Below are positions 34,159 through 44,813 of a stretch of DNA of 64,000 bases, piece by piece (the first letter of the stretch is position 1; each line of letters opens with the position of its first letter). The notes under the pieces were generated by a model, which saw only the letters and a list, made by a program, of their open reading frames with translations, was not told the origin of the DNA and searched no databases. The translations under genes were made by a program, and so were the position numbers. The stretch covers positions 744,001-808,000 of the forward strand of contig CBDDOO010000001.1 of assembly GCA_965231905.1 (NCBI GenBank), in the 5' to 3' direction. This DNA is from G963663315 sp965231905. Lineage in GTDB: Bacteria > Pseudomonadota > Gammaproteobacteria > Arenicellales > Poriferihabitantaceae.

Positions 34159-35469
34159 TCAATCCTCGCTATAAACCGTTCGCCCCTGGATCAGGGTTCT
34201 GACTACCTTGCCTTGTAGTTGTGTGCCGAGGAAAGGCGAGTTGCGGCCATTGCTCTGCATGGTATCACCATCGAAAACCCAGGATCGAACCGGGTCGAAC
34301 AGGCACAGGTCAGCCTGGGCGCCGACGGCGAGATGCCCTGCGTCAATGCCGATGATTGCGGCCGGATTCGAGGTGACCGCCGCGATTGCGGTCTCCATCG
34401 ACAGCTGATGATTGTTGACCAGGCTGATGGTCAGTGGCAGCAGGGTTTCAATGCCGGCAATGCCTGCCGCCGCTTCGCTGAAGGGCACCAGTTTGGCGTC
34501 AATGTCATGTGGCTGATGGTCCGAGCAGATTGCCCGGATGCAGCCTTCATTGACTCCCTGAATCAGTTCCTGCCTGTCTTTCCCGGTACGAAAGGGCGGC
34601 ATGACCTTGTATTGGGTATTGAAGGCACCGATGTCATTTTCTGAACACAACAGGTGATGAATGGAGACCGAAGCGGTCACCGGCAATTTTCGCCCCTGTG
34701 CCTCTGAGATCATGCTGACCGACCGACCGCACGATAACAGGTTGAAGTGGGCGCGTGCGCCACTGGTCTCGATCAGCGCTATATCCCTTGCCACTCCGAC
34801 GGTTTCGGCGGCTTCCGGAATGGCCGGCAATCCCAGGCGGGTGCTGATTTCACCTTCGTGAACTACGCCATTGCCCTGTAGCCAGGAATCCTGGGGATTG
34901 ATAAAAACCGGGATGTCGTAAGTCGAAGCGTACTGCATGGCCCGGCGCATCAGCAATGTGTTTTCGACACTTTGCAGCGCGTTGCTCACGCCTACGCAAC
35001 CGGCATCCATCAGCATTGCCATATCGGTCAGTTGCTCGCCTTTGAGTCCGACCGTAAGCGCCCCGAGTGGGTGAACGACCGCGAACCCGGCGTCATCCGC
35101 CCGATCCTGAATCATGTGCGCCATGGCCGGGGTATCAATGATCGGGAAGGTGTCTGGAGGGGACACCATACGGGTAATTCCAGCGCTGGCGGCAGCGCGG
35201 GCTTCAGTCCTGATGGTGGCCTTGTGTTCTTCCCCCGGTTCCCGCAATCGTGCGCACAGATCCACCAGCCCCGGGAAAACGTAGCGCCCGGTCGCGTCTA
35301 TTTCATGGTCGAAGCCGGATTCCCCGGAGGGTCGGGTGTCCGGGATTTTTGGCGGAGCGCCGACTCCCGCTATCCTGCCGTTGCTGATATACAGGTCGGT
35401 TCTGGCGTTGACGCCGTTGGCCGGGTCAACCAGATGACCATTGCGGATCACTGTATTCATGGTATTCAT
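34159..35469 (-). CDS. pyrC': Dihydroorotase-like protein, non-catalytic (aspartate carbamoyltransferase partner)
   Basis: A 436-residue amidohydrolase-fold protein. Active type I dihydroorotases carry a D-x-H-x-H metal motif after the first beta strand; here the site reads PGLVDLCARLREPG, with both histidines lost. The later SDHQPH remains. This matches the inactive PyrC' (PyrX) subunit that assembles with PyrB into the large aspartate carbamoyltransferase of Pseudomonas. It overlaps the pyrB stop by ATGA, fitting that stoichiometric role. A true catalytic dihydroorotase must then be encoded elsewhere. Confidence 0.9.
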   Translation of the reverse strand: MNTMNTVIRNGHLVDPANGVNARTDLYISNGRIAGVGAPPKIPDTRPSGESGFDHEIDATGRYVFPGLVDLCARLREPGEEHKATIRTEARAAASAGITRMVSPPDTFPIIDTPAMAHMIQDRADDAGFAVVHPLGALTVGLKGEQLTDMAMLMDAGCVGVSNALQSVENTLLMRRAMQYASTYDIPVFINPQDSWLQGNGVVHEGEISTRLGLPAIPEAAETVGVARDIALIETSGARAHFNLLSCGRSVSMISEAQGRKLPVTASVSIHHLLCSENDIGAFNTQYKVMPPFRTGKDRQELIQGVNEGCIRAICSDHQPHDIDAKLVPFSEAAAGIAGIETLLPLTISLVNNHQLSMETAIAAVTSNPAAIIGIDAGHLAVGAQADLCLFDPVRSWVFDGDTMQSNGRNSPFLGTQLQGKVVRTLIQGRTVYSED

Positions 35470-36440
35470 GACGGCTCCTCCTGGCCTTTCATGATTTTCG
35501 CCATGATCGACATTCTGACCGCGATGCCGTTGGTAACCTGATTCAGAATCAGGGAGCGAGGGCCATCCGCTACGTCTGATGAGATTTCAAGGCCGCGATT
35601 GATCGGCCCCGGATGCATCACGACCGCATCGGTTTTGGCGGATTTCAGTTTTTCCGTAGTCAAGCCATAGCGATTAAAGTATTCCTGTTCGCTCGGGATC
35701 AGCTTTCCGTCCATGCGTTCACGCTGAATCCGAAGCACCATCACCACGTCAACATCATCCAGTCCTTCGATCAAATCGCTGGTCACCGAGACTCCCATTT
35801 TTTCGATTTCTGTCGGGATCAGGGTGGCCGGGCCAATCACCCGGACTTCGCGGGCGCCGAGAACGTTGAATGCGTGGATTTGTGAGCGCGCCACCCGGGA
35901 ATGGAGAATATCTCCCACTATCGCGATCTTCAGGTTTTTAAAGTCCTGCCTTGCCTGGCGGATGGTAAACGCATCCAGCAGCGCCTGGGTCGGGTGGGCG
36001 TGACGCCCATCCCCGGCATTGATGACCCGGACATGGTCAGGCAGATGTTGGGCAATCAGGTGGGCGGCGCCGCTGGCATAGTCGCGAACGACAAACAGGT
36101 CCGTATGCATCGCTTCCAGTGTGCGTACTGTATCCAGAATGGTTTCTCCCTTGCTGGTCGATATTCTGGAGGCGTTCAGGTTGATCACATCGGCCGACAG
36201 CCGCTTGCCGGCAATCTCGAATGTGGTGCGGGTGCGGGTGCTCGGCTCAAAAAAAAGGTTGACCAGTGTCTTGCCCTGCAACAACGGAATTTTCTTGATC
36301 CTTCTTTCGCCAAAACTGATGAACGATTCGGCAGTGTCGAGAATGTTGACCAGGGTCTCTCTGGACAAGCCATTGATGGTCAGGAAATGCTTCAGATTGC
36401 CGTTGTCGTCAAACTGGATTGAACTGTCTGTTGGAGTCAA
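35466..36440 (-). CDS. pyrB: Aspartate carbamoyltransferase catalytic subunit
   Basis: A 324-residue enzyme joining carbamoyl phosphate and aspartate, the first committed step of pyrimidine synthesis. Motifs: FEPSTRTRTTFEIA (carbamoyl-phosphate loop), STSKGETILDT, GDGRHAHPTQALLD, VGDILHSRVARS and VMHPGPINRGLEI. I start it at a TTG one base after the ruvX stop because the resulting N-terminus, (M)TPTDSSIQFDDNGNLKHFL, resembles Pseudomonas PyrB. The longer ATG at 36491 overlaps ruvX by 50 bases and adds 17 residues of unlikely sequence. No pyrR is present between ruvX and pyrB. Confidence 0.92.
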   Translation of the reverse strand: MTPTDSSIQFDDNGNLKHFLTINGLSRETLVNILDTAESFISFGERRIKKIPLLQGKTLVNLFFEPSTRTRTTFEIAGKRLSADVINLNASRISTSKGETILDTVRTLEAMHTDLFVVRDYASGAAHLIAQHLPDHVRVINAGDGRHAHPTQALLDAFTIRQARQDFKNLKIAIVGDILHSRVARSQIHAFNVLGAREVRVIGPATLIPTEIEKMGVSVTSDLIEGLDDVDVVMVLRIQRERMDGKLIPSEQEYFNRYGLTTEKLKSAKTDAVVMHPGPINRGLEISSDVADGPRSLILNQVTNGIAVRMSIMAKIMKGQEEPS

Positions 36441-36441
36441 T

Positions 36442-36894
36442 TTACCCTTTCCCGATTCGTAAGGACAATGGGTCTTCAAAAAAGGTTTCAAGAATCAGCT
36501 GTGCCGCCAGATTGTCGCGCGCTTTCGATTGGCTGTACCTTGTTTTCCTGCCGGGTGGGGTGGCTGCTGACAGTAAGTGATCCGCGGCATTGCTGGACAG
36601 CCTTTCATCGGTATAGGTTACGGGCAGGGCGTAGCGCTTCGCCAGACTGGCGCCGAAAATTCGGCAGAGACCGGACATTTCGGTTTCCTCGCCCGCCATC
36701 GAAATCGGCAACCCGACAACCAGCTCCGCCGGCTTCCATTCATCAATCAGGCGGTCAACGGCGACCCAGTCCGGGACGCCCTGGTTGGACTTGACCGTAG
36801 TGAGCGCCTGGCAGGTCTTCGTGACCCTGTTCCCGGTTGCGGCGCCGATTCGCTTCAACCCGAAATCGAATCCAAGTACTCTGGAATCAGCCAT
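36442..36894 (-). CDS. ruvX: Holliday junction resolvase-like / pre-16S rRNA nuclease (RuvX/YqgF)
   Basis: A 150-residue RNase H-fold protein. The catalytic landmarks are VLGFDFGLKRIGAA at the N-terminus (first Asp), LVVGLPISMAGEE in the middle and TYTDERLSSNAADHLL (Asp-Glu). E. coli YqgF is 138 residues and takes part in 16S rRNA 5' maturation. It stands 27 bases downstream of yqgE and one base from the chosen pyrB start, the conserved yqgE-ruvX-pyrB order. Confidence 0.93.
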   Translation of the reverse strand: MADSRVLGFDFGLKRIGAATGNRVTKTCQALTTVKSNQGVPDWVAVDRLIDEWKPAELVVGLPISMAGEETEMSGLCRIFGASLAKRYALPVTYTDERLSSNAADHLLSAATPPGRKTRYSQSKARDNLAAQLILETFFEDPLSLRIGKG

Positions 36895-36921
36895 CGTAAC
36901 CTTGATCAGGCTGGACCGGTT

Positions 36922-37527
36922 TCAGGCATGACCTACCTGATTGTAGAACCGGGTGGTATCAATACCAGCCAGTTGGGCAGACATTTGCCATTTGTCGTTG
37001 ATTTCCGGGGCAAACAAGATGTTGTGATCCGCCGGCGCGGTAAACCAGGAGTTTCCCTTCAATTCCTGTTCGAGCTGGCCGGCGGCCCAGCCCGCGTAGC
37101 CCAGAATCATCATCGCTTTCTCGGGGCCATTGCCCTTTGCCATATCTATCAGAATATCCCTGGAGCTGGTCAGTTTCAGGGCGCCTCCGATGTCTATGCT
37201 CGACTCCCAGACTTCCAGGTCACCGTTATGAATGACGAGTCCGAGCTCGGGATAAACCGGCCCGCCGTCAAATACCGGTGATATCGTATGACTGTGATCG
37301 GAAATGTATATTTTCAGTTGCGAGAACACATCGCCGATGATCTGGTCGGTCAGTCGGTTTATTACGACACCGATGGCGCCCTGGCTGTTGTGTTTGCAGA
37401 TCAGAATGACGGTTTGCCTGAAATGAGGGTCTTCAAGCTGGGGCATGGACACCAGAAACCGGTTTTCCAGTGTGAATGGTTTATGGCTGGTGGTCACAAG
37501 CGGGTCGTCATTATTCGGCTGCGGCAT
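36922..37527 (-). CDS. yqgE: YqgE/AlgH family protein
   Basis: A 201-residue member of the YqgE/AlgH (DUF179) family. Hallmarks: ENRFLVSMPQLEDPHFRQTV (about 21-40), SQGAIGVVINRLTD, VFDGGPVYPELGLVIH and MILGYAGWAAGQLEQEL. In Pseudomonas AlgH affects alginate production indirectly; the biochemical role is unclear, though the gene is conserved next to ruvX as here. First gene of the yqgE-ruvX-pyrB-pyrC' transcript. Confidence 0.93.
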   Translation of the reverse strand: MPQPNNDDPLVTTSHKPFTLENRFLVSMPQLEDPHFRQTVILICKHNSQGAIGVVINRLTDQIIGDVFSQLKIYISDHSHTISPVFDGGPVYPELGLVIHNGDLEVWESSIDIGGALKLTSSRDILIDMAKGNGPEKAMMILGYAGWAAGQLEQELKGNSWFTAPADHNILFAPEINDKWQMSAQLAGIDTTRFYNQVGHA

Positions 37528-37570
37528 CTGTTCTGGAACTTGAGGGGATTATATACGATAGTTTCCGCGC

Positions 37571-38803
37571 ATGATAATATCCGGTGTCAAAAAAACAAAA
37601 ATGCAGGAAACCCCAGTGGATAATACAGGCGCCAAAAAGTCGTCGCCAATGCAGTTTATCGACCTGAAGACCCAGTATCAACGTTTGCAGGTGGAGATTG
37701 ACGCGGGCATCCGGCGTGTCCTCGATCACGGCGCTTACATCATGGGTCCGGAAATCGGTGAGCTTGAAGCTGGTTTGTCGGCATTCTGCGGCGCCCGTCA
37801 CTCAATCTCATGCTCAAGCGGAACCGATGCCCTGCTGCTCGGTCTGATGGCCTGCGAGGTGGGGCCGGGTGATGCTGTCTTCACTACGCCGTTTACCTTC
37901 TTCGCCACGGCTGAAGTGGTCACGCTGCTCGGCGCCACCCCGGTGTTTGTCGATATTGATGCGCGCACATTCAATATGGATCCGAACCGGCTTGACGAGG
38001 CGGTCAGGCAGGTTGCGTCCGCAGGCCAGTTGATGCCACGCGGTATTATTCCGGTCAACCTGTTCGGTCTGCCGGCGGATTATGACGAGATCAACGCCAT
38101 TGCCACAGAGCATCGGTTGTTCGTGCTCGAAGATACCGCACAAGGGTTCGGCGGGGAGTACAAGGGCCGCAAATCCGGCACGCTGGGTGAGCTATCCGCC
38201 ACCAGTTTTTATCCGCCCAAACCATTGGGTTGTTACGGAGACGGCGGCGCGGTGTTTACCAGCGATGATGAACTGGCCGAAAAAATCAGGTCGATCCGGG
38301 TGCATGGTGAAGGCATCGACAAGTACGACAATATACGGGTCGGGCTGAATGCGCGCATGGATTCGATACAGGCGGCTGTATTGTTGTCCAAGCTTACGGT
38401 ATTCGCTGACGAGATCGGGCAGCGCCAGCGGGTGGCGCAGAACTATCAGGATGTTCTCGCCGGGCTGGTTGAAACCCCCCGTGTCCCGGCAGACTGCAAA
38501 AGCGTATGGGCACAGTATTCTGTGTTGTCAGATCATCGACAGGCGATCCGGTCGGCATTACAGGCATCCGGTATCCCCACCATAGTTTATTACCCGGTCC
38601 CCTGTCACCTGTCTGTCGCATTCAGGAATCTGGGCTATCGCCCCGGAGACATGCCGGTGGCAGAGAACGTCTCCGGGCGTATTTTCAGTCTGCCGATGCA
38701 CCCTTATATAGAGGACTGTTTTGCCGGGCAGGTGGCTGAAGTGATCAAGGGCGTTGTCTGTAAGGAGCACAACCGGGTTCAGGCTGTGGTCGGGGGGGCG
38801 TGA
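37571..38803 (+). CDS. DegT/DnrJ/EryC1/StrS family sugar aminotransferase
   Basis: A 410-residue PLP enzyme (from the longest start) of the family that aminates keto-sugar nucleotides for surface polysaccharides. Signatures: MQFIDLKTQYQRLQVEID, SCSSGTDALLLGLMA, FTTPFTFFATAEVV, FVLEDTAQGFGGEYKGR and the PLP lysine in SFYPPKPLGCYGDGGAVF. Proteins starting MQFIDL in other bacteria include the WbpE/WlbC-like group, so the start could also be 37601 or 37649; no ribosome site decides it. It stands alone among housekeeping genes, convergent with anmK (25-base overlap), with no polysaccharide cluster around it. Confidence 0.85.
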   Translation: MIISGVKKTKMQETPVDNTGAKKSSPMQFIDLKTQYQRLQVEIDAGIRRVLDHGAYIMGPEIGELEAGLSAFCGARHSISCSSGTDALLLGLMACEVGPGDAVFTTPFTFFATAEVVTLLGATPVFVDIDARTFNMDPNRLDEAVRQVASAGQLMPRGIIPVNLFGLPADYDEINAIATEHRLFVLEDTAQGFGGEYKGRKSGTLGELSATSFYPPKPLGCYGDGGAVFTSDDELAEKIRSIRVHGEGIDKYDNIRVGLNARMDSIQAAVLLSKLTVFADEIGQRQRVAQNYQDVLAGLVETPRVPADCKSVWAQYSVLSDHRQAIRSALQASGIPTIVYYPVPCHLSVAFRNLGYRPGDMPVAENVSGRIFSLPMHPYIEDCFAGQVAEVIKGVVCKEHNRVQAVVGGA

Positions 38804-39918
38804 ACCGTTCCGGCCACGGTGGCGCAGCTTGCGCCGGTGACCGAAGGCAGAGTCGAAGTCAAACCATTCAGGGTGCGCCAGGCCATCCACGCGAAGGCGG
38901 CGGCCTCAACCCACTTCGGGTCAATCCCCAGAGCCAGGGAACACTCAACTTGCGCGGTCAGCCGATCCTTTATCAGTTCGACCAGTAATGAGTTGCGGGC
39001 GCCGCCGCCGCACAGGTAGACTGAGTCGACAGGTGGTTGCAGCGCATTGATCTGATCGGCGATGCAGTTGGCAGTCAGGGCTGTGAGCGTGGTCAGGACA
39101 TCTGTGTTGTTTGCTCTGATTCCGCCTCCCCAGATATTCAATACTGCCTGTAGCCATCTCTCGTTGAAATATTCCAGCCCCGTGCTTTTGGGTCGCGGAG
39201 CATCAAAATAAGGGTCTTTCAGCAACAGGGTCAGCAAATCGGGCTGTATCTGTCCACCTCTTGCAATCTCGCCGTCTTGATCGAAATCACAATTAAAATG
39301 CCGGCGGCACCAGTAATCCATAAAGGTATTGCCGGGCCCCGTATCGAAGCCGATGATTTCCGCATGCGGGTCTTTCGGTAGCCAGGTGATGTTGGATATG
39401 CCGCCAATATTGACGATGGCGCGATGTTGCGCGCTATCCGCAAAAACCGCCTGATGAAATGCACAGGCGAGAGGGGCGCCCTGGCCTCCCATGGCGATGT
39501 CTGCGCGGCGGAAATCTGTGACTGCAATATGGCCGGTCAGTCTGGCCAACTCTTCGCCGTTTGCCAGTTGGATCGAAAGCGGCGGGTCACTGTCCGGGCT
39601 GTGATGGACGGTTTGCCCGTGGCAGCCAATGACTGCGACCTTGCGGGGGGCGATTTCCCGAATCAGCCGGTTGGCGACATCCGCGTATAAGCCGGTCAAT
39701 TCAATATCCAGGCCGTCAGATTGCTTCTGATCCATGATCCTGCGCGCGGTCAGTTTGCGAACCCGGTCCTGAACGGCTACAGGGTAGCTGATGCTGAGGC
39801 TGGCGGCAATGCCGGGCTGGCTGTGGTCTGTGATTGCAAGGGCCACACCATCAATACCGTCCGCGCTGGTGCCGGACATCAAGCCAATCGCGTAAGCAGT
39901 TTCTCTTGTTTCTGGCAT
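38779..39918 (-). CDS. anmK: Anhydro-N-acetylmuramic acid kinase
   Basis: A 379-residue sugar kinase recycling anhydroMurNAc from the cell wall to MurNAc-6-phosphate. Diagnostic motifs: AIGLMSGTSADGIDGVAL at the N-terminus (ATP loop), IGCHGQTVHHSPD, VTDFRRADIAMGGQGAPL, IVNIGGISNITWLP, GFDTGPGNTFMDYW and VYLCGGGARNSLLVELI. Length matches the family. With the M23 peptidase upstream it forms a cell-wall recycling neighbourhood. Confidence 0.95.
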   Translation of the reverse strand: MPETRETAYAIGLMSGTSADGIDGVALAITDHSQPGIAASLSISYPVAVQDRVRKLTARRIMDQKQSDGLDIELTGLYADVANRLIREIAPRKVAVIGCHGQTVHHSPDSDPPLSIQLANGEELARLTGHIAVTDFRRADIAMGGQGAPLACAFHQAVFADSAQHRAIVNIGGISNITWLPKDPHAEIIGFDTGPGNTFMDYWCRRHFNCDFDQDGEIARGGQIQPDLLTLLLKDPYFDAPRPKSTGLEYFNERWLQAVLNIWGGGIRANNTDVLTTLTALTANCIADQINALQPPVDSVYLCGGGARNSLLVELIKDRLTAQVECSLALGIDPKWVEAAAFAWMAWRTLNGLTSTLPSVTGASCATVAGTVHAPPTTA

Positions 39919-39965
39919 CCGGGTTGGGTGGGAGCGCCTGACAATCAGGACGGGTGAATGAGCCC

Positions 39966-41228
39966 CTACAGCGTATTTTCGGTTCGGGCGAGCGGGATGC
40001 GGTTCAGATAATCAAGTTCTCCGGCCCATAAACTGGCGAGTTCGAGAAATTGATCCCTGTGTTTGTCCGGGATTGGCGCCGATTTCGGAAGTTCGACAGT
40101 GGCCGGATTGTGGTGCACCCCGTTGATTCTGAATTCATAATGAAGATGGGGCCCGGTGGCCAGGCCGGTACTGCCTACATAGCCGATGATGTCTCCCTGT
40201 TTGACTCGTTTCCCCGGGGTTATGTTCTTTCCATATCTCGACAAATGGGCGTACAGCGTATCGTATACCCCGGCATGGTGGAGGATGACGGTTTTGCCGT
40301 ATCCGCTCTTGCGTCCGACCAGGGTGACCAACCCGTCGCCGGTGGCCATAACCGGCGTTCCGGTCGGAGCGCCATAGTCTACCCCTTTATGCGCCCGCCA
40401 CACTTTCTTGATCGGATGCAGGCGGTTATGGCTGAAGGAGGATGTGATATGACCGAATTTGAGCGGGGAGCGCAGGAATGTGCCGGTGACGCTGCTGCCA
40501 TCCGGCGCAAAGTACTGGGTGTCCCCGCCCTCCTGTTCATCGGGAAACCGGATGGCCCGGTAAGTTTTACCGGCAACAATCAATTCGGCTGCAATAATCT
40601 CGCCCTCGCCGATTTTCTGATCGTCCAGGAAAAGCTCTTCGTAGATAACCAGGAACTGGTCTCCCACTCTCAGGTCCCGTGAAAAATCAATCTGCCATCC
40701 AAACAGGTGGATTGCCTTGTACAGGGTTTCAGGCGATAAACCCGTCTCGGATGCGTCCTTCAGCAGACTGCTGTAAATAATCACCCGGGCATTGTTTGTC
40801 CTGATTTCCGGATTTCTGGTTTCCGTATAAGCCAGCCAGGAATCCTGATCTGCGCATACGTTGAGCACATCGAATTTCCCCAGCTTGTATTGCAGCAATC
40901 CAAGTTCCCCTTCCCGGATTTTTTTCAGTCTGACTGTTTCTCCGGGCCTGAACTTCAGTAACGGCTTCGCTTCTTCGATCCGGGCGATACGGTATGCTTC
41001 CTTGCTGTCAAGACCATGACGCCTGAAAAGATGAGACAATGTGTCGCCCTTTCTGATTTTGGCGTCTATCCAGGGCTGGTTATCCGGGAAACGGTCGGTA
41101 CATGTTTCCGTAGTTGCGGTCATCTTCGCAACAGGCTGATTTGCACGGAGGGTCAGACTGCATGCCATCAGCAAAGCCAACAAGGATATCTGTACGAAAA
41201 GGCGTGTCCCGGCTATCGACCCGTGCAT
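39966..41228 (-). CDS. M23-family murein DD-endopeptidase with LysM-like domain
   Basis: A 420-residue envelope protein, MepM-like. An N-terminal hydrophobic segment (LFVQISLLALLMACSLTLRA) is a signal peptide or anchor, followed by a LysM/OapA-like region (IRKGDTLSHLFRRHGLDSKE, about 58-77) and a C-terminal LytM domain with the zinc ligands in HKGVDYGAPTGTPV (H and D) and TGPHLHYEF (H-x-H). Such enzymes cleave peptide cross-links so new murein can be inserted. Its position between anmK and tyrS next to an rRNA operon matches the Pseudomonas layout. Confidence 0.92.
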   Translation of the reverse strand: MHGSIAGTRLFVQISLLALLMACSLTLRANQPVAKMTATTETCTDRFPDNQPWIDAKIRKGDTLSHLFRRHGLDSKEAYRIARIEEAKPLLKFRPGETVRLKKIREGELGLLQYKLGKFDVLNVCADQDSWLAYTETRNPEIRTNNARVIIYSSLLKDASETGLSPETLYKAIHLFGWQIDFSRDLRVGDQFLVIYEELFLDDQKIGEGEIIAAELIVAGKTYRAIRFPDEQEGGDTQYFAPDGSSVTGTFLRSPLKFGHITSSFSHNRLHPIKKVWRAHKGVDYGAPTGTPVMATGDGLVTLVGRKSGYGKTVILHHAGVYDTLYAHLSRYGKNITPGKRVKQGDIIGYVGSTGLATGPHLHYEFRINGVHHNPATVELPKSAPIPDKHRDQFLELASLWAGELDYLNRIPLARTENTL

Positions 41229-41394
41229 ATTCCCGCTGTCGGTTTAATCATTTTATAAACCATATACTCTACCCGTCTTTCCGGCAAAGGTCAAAACCCA
41301 TTTCATCAATCCGGCAAACTGTCGCGTTGCACTCCCTGGGTATGCTATTGTCGCGTTGCACGGCACAGCGCCAAACCAAACCAGCACAACGACC

Positions 41395-42645
41395 ATGATG
41401 AACCGGAACATTCAGGAAAGTATTGACGAACTGGCCAGGGGAGCGGAGGAAATTCTGATGGAGAAGGAGTTGGTGGAAAAACTGAAGCGGAACAAGCCAT
41501 TACGGGTAAAAACCGGATTTGATCCGACCGCGCCCGACTTGCATCTTGGGCATACGGTTCTGATCAATAAAATGCGTCAGTTCCAGGGGCTGGGTCATCA
41601 GGTGATCTTTCTGGTTGGGGATTTTACCGGATTGATCGGTGACCCGAGCGGGAAAAACGCAACCCGGCCCGCCTTGACCCGGGAGCAGGTGGCTGAAAAC
41701 GCGAAGACCTATCAGGGCCAGATTTTCAGGATTCTGGACCCGGAGCGAACGGAAATCAGGTTCAATTCCGAATGGATGGATCAACTGGGCGCGGCCGGAA
41801 TGATTGGTCTGGCTGCCCGCCATACCGTGGCGAGAATGCTGGAACGGGATGATTTCAGGAAAAGATACCATTCCAGGCAGCCGATCGCGATCCATGAATT
41901 TCTTTATCCGTTGGCCCAGGGCTATGATTCCGTGGCATTGCGGACGGATGTGGAACTGGGGGGAACAGATCAGAAATTCAATTTGCTGATGGGCCGGGAA
42001 TTGCAAAAACAATATGGTCAGGAACAACAGGTGATTCTGACCGTGCCGTTGCTGGAAGGTCTCGACGGTGTCCGGAAAATGTCGAAATCAACCGGCAACT
42101 ACGTTGCGCTGGAGGAGCCGCCGGATCAGATGTTCGGCAAGGTCATGTCGGTGTCCGACCCGTTGATGTGGCGCTGGTATGAGCTTCTCAGTTTCAAATC
42201 CGGCGGTGAAATCAATGCGTTGAAAAAACAGGTGGCTGACGGGCTTAACCCAAGGGACGCGAAATTTATTCTGGCCGAAGAAATCGTAGCCCGGTTCCAT
42301 TCGGTTGCGGACGCGCGTCGCGCAAGGCAGGGATTCATTGACCGGTTCAGCAAGGGTATGATGCCGGATCAAATGCCGCAGCTCACCCTGGTTGCGGGTA
42401 CGAACGGCCTGCCGATAGCCAACCTGTTGAATCAGGCTGGTCTGGTCGAATCGACTTCTGATGCGTTTCGTATGATCAAACAGGGCGCCGTCAGGCTGGA
42501 TGGCGAAAGGGTGACCGACCGGAGTCTCAGGGTGTCAGCCGACACCGAACATATTTATCAGGTCGGCAAGAAACGGTTTGCCCGGGTTGTTTGCGTCAGC
42601 GCGGAATCGGACTGCGACCAGCCGGAGAAACCACGCAAAAAATAA
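41395..42645 (+). CDS. tyrS: Tyrosyl-tRNA synthetase
   Basis: A 416-residue class I synthetase attaching tyrosine to tRNA-Tyr. HIGH motif as TAPDLHLGHTVL, KMSKS motif as VRKMSKSTGNYV, substrate region IHEFLYPLAQGYDSVAL then DVELGGTDQKFN, and a C-terminal S4 RNA-binding domain (IANLLNQAGLVESTSDAFRM onward). I used the first of two adjacent ATGs; an upstream TTG frame adds low-quality residues. The rRNA promoter lies just downstream. Confidence 0.94.
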   Translation: MMNRNIQESIDELARGAEEILMEKELVEKLKRNKPLRVKTGFDPTAPDLHLGHTVLINKMRQFQGLGHQVIFLVGDFTGLIGDPSGKNATRPALTREQVAENAKTYQGQIFRILDPERTEIRFNSEWMDQLGAAGMIGLAARHTVARMLERDDFRKRYHSRQPIAIHEFLYPLAQGYDSVALRTDVELGGTDQKFNLLMGRELQKQYGQEQQVILTVPLLEGLDGVRKMSKSTGNYVALEEPPDQMFGKVMSVSDPLMWRWYELLSFKSGGEINALKKQVADGLNPRDAKFILAEEIVARFHSVADARRARQGFIDRFSKGMMPDQMPQLTLVAGTNGLPIANLLNQAGLVESTSDAFRMIKQGAVRLDGERVTDRSLRVSADTEHIYQVGKKRFARVVCVSAESDCDQPEKPRKK

Positions 42646-42667
42646 TCAAATAAATAATCAAATATAG

Positions 42668-42695
42668 TTGACCTCGCGGTAATTAAGCGTATAAT
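42668..42695 (+). promoter_or_regulatory. rRNA operon promoter
   Basis: TTGACC and TATAAT separated by 16 bases, followed by a GC-rich discriminator (TCGCGCTCC), the usual sign of growth-rate and stringent control of rRNA transcription. Transcription would start about 180 bases before the mature 16S 5' end. Confidence 0.85.
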
Positions 42696-42731
42696 TCGCG
42701 CTCCTGTGAATTGGGCTGTCGCCCGGTTCCC

Positions 42732-42744
42732 GGCTCTTTAATAA
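42732..42744 (+). promoter_or_regulatory. boxA-like antitermination site in the rRNA leader
   Basis: GGCTCTTTAATAA matches the boxA core (GCTCTTTAA) used by NusB/NusE. Just after it, the 16-base AATCAAGCAGATTGTG (42747-42762) is the exact reverse complement of CACAATCTGCTTGATT at 44465-44480, forming the RNase III processing stem that brackets 16S. Confidence 0.8.
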
Positions 42745-42875
42745 CTAATCAAGCAGATTGTGTGGGCGCTTCGGTTTGTCAGAATCCCTCATCCAGAATG
42801 TGAATCTGATCGTCTTTAAGAGACTTTCGGATTCCATATAGATTGTTTCAGGATTTATCCTGATGCAACCAATTT

Positions 42876-44432
<1,557 letters not shown>

Positions 44433-44558
44433 AAAAATCAGGGATTCCCGAGTCGGAGCGTCCGCACAATCTGCTTGATTGATGATGAAAGTCAAACCCT
44501 GGGTTTTAGACTCATTGAGCGGAATAATATGACCGATATGTTTTGATTAATGATCTTT

Positions 44559-44635
<77 letters not shown>

Positions 44636-44667
44636 GTTATTTGATTGCTGGTTGAAGATGCGATTCA

Positions 44668-44743
44668 GGGGCCATAGCTCAGCCGGGAGAGCGCCTGCCT
44701 TGCACGCAGGAGGTCGGCGGTTCGATCCCGCCTGGCTCCACCA
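44668..44743 (+). tRNA. tRNA-Ala (TGC)
   Basis: 76 nt with encoded CCA. Acceptor stem GGGGCCA/TGGCTCC with one G-T pair, anticodon loop CTTGCAC with TGC, T-loop TTCGATC. It follows tRNA-Ile by 32 bases in the rRNA spacer. Confidence 0.96.
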
Positions 44744-44767
44744 GTTTTTCAGGGTTGACTTGTCAGG

Positions 44768-44813
44768 AGTATCAAACATAAATTAACTGCACAGTTAATT
44801 TATGTTTGATACT
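44768..44813. repeat. Perfect 22-bp inverted repeat in the 16S-23S spacer
   Basis: Two perfectly complementary 22-base arms, the left beginning AGTATCAAACATAAATTAAC and the right ending GTTTGATACT, are separated by two bases. The RNA would form a very stable AT-rich hairpin 24 bases after tRNA-Ala. It is not a terminator, since no U-run follows and 23S lies downstream; an RNase III site is possible. Confidence 0.9.

Noticed and set aside
44768..44813. A terminator in the rRNA spacer
   Set aside because: The hairpin has AT-rich arms, no following U-run, and 23S lies downstream in the same transcript.
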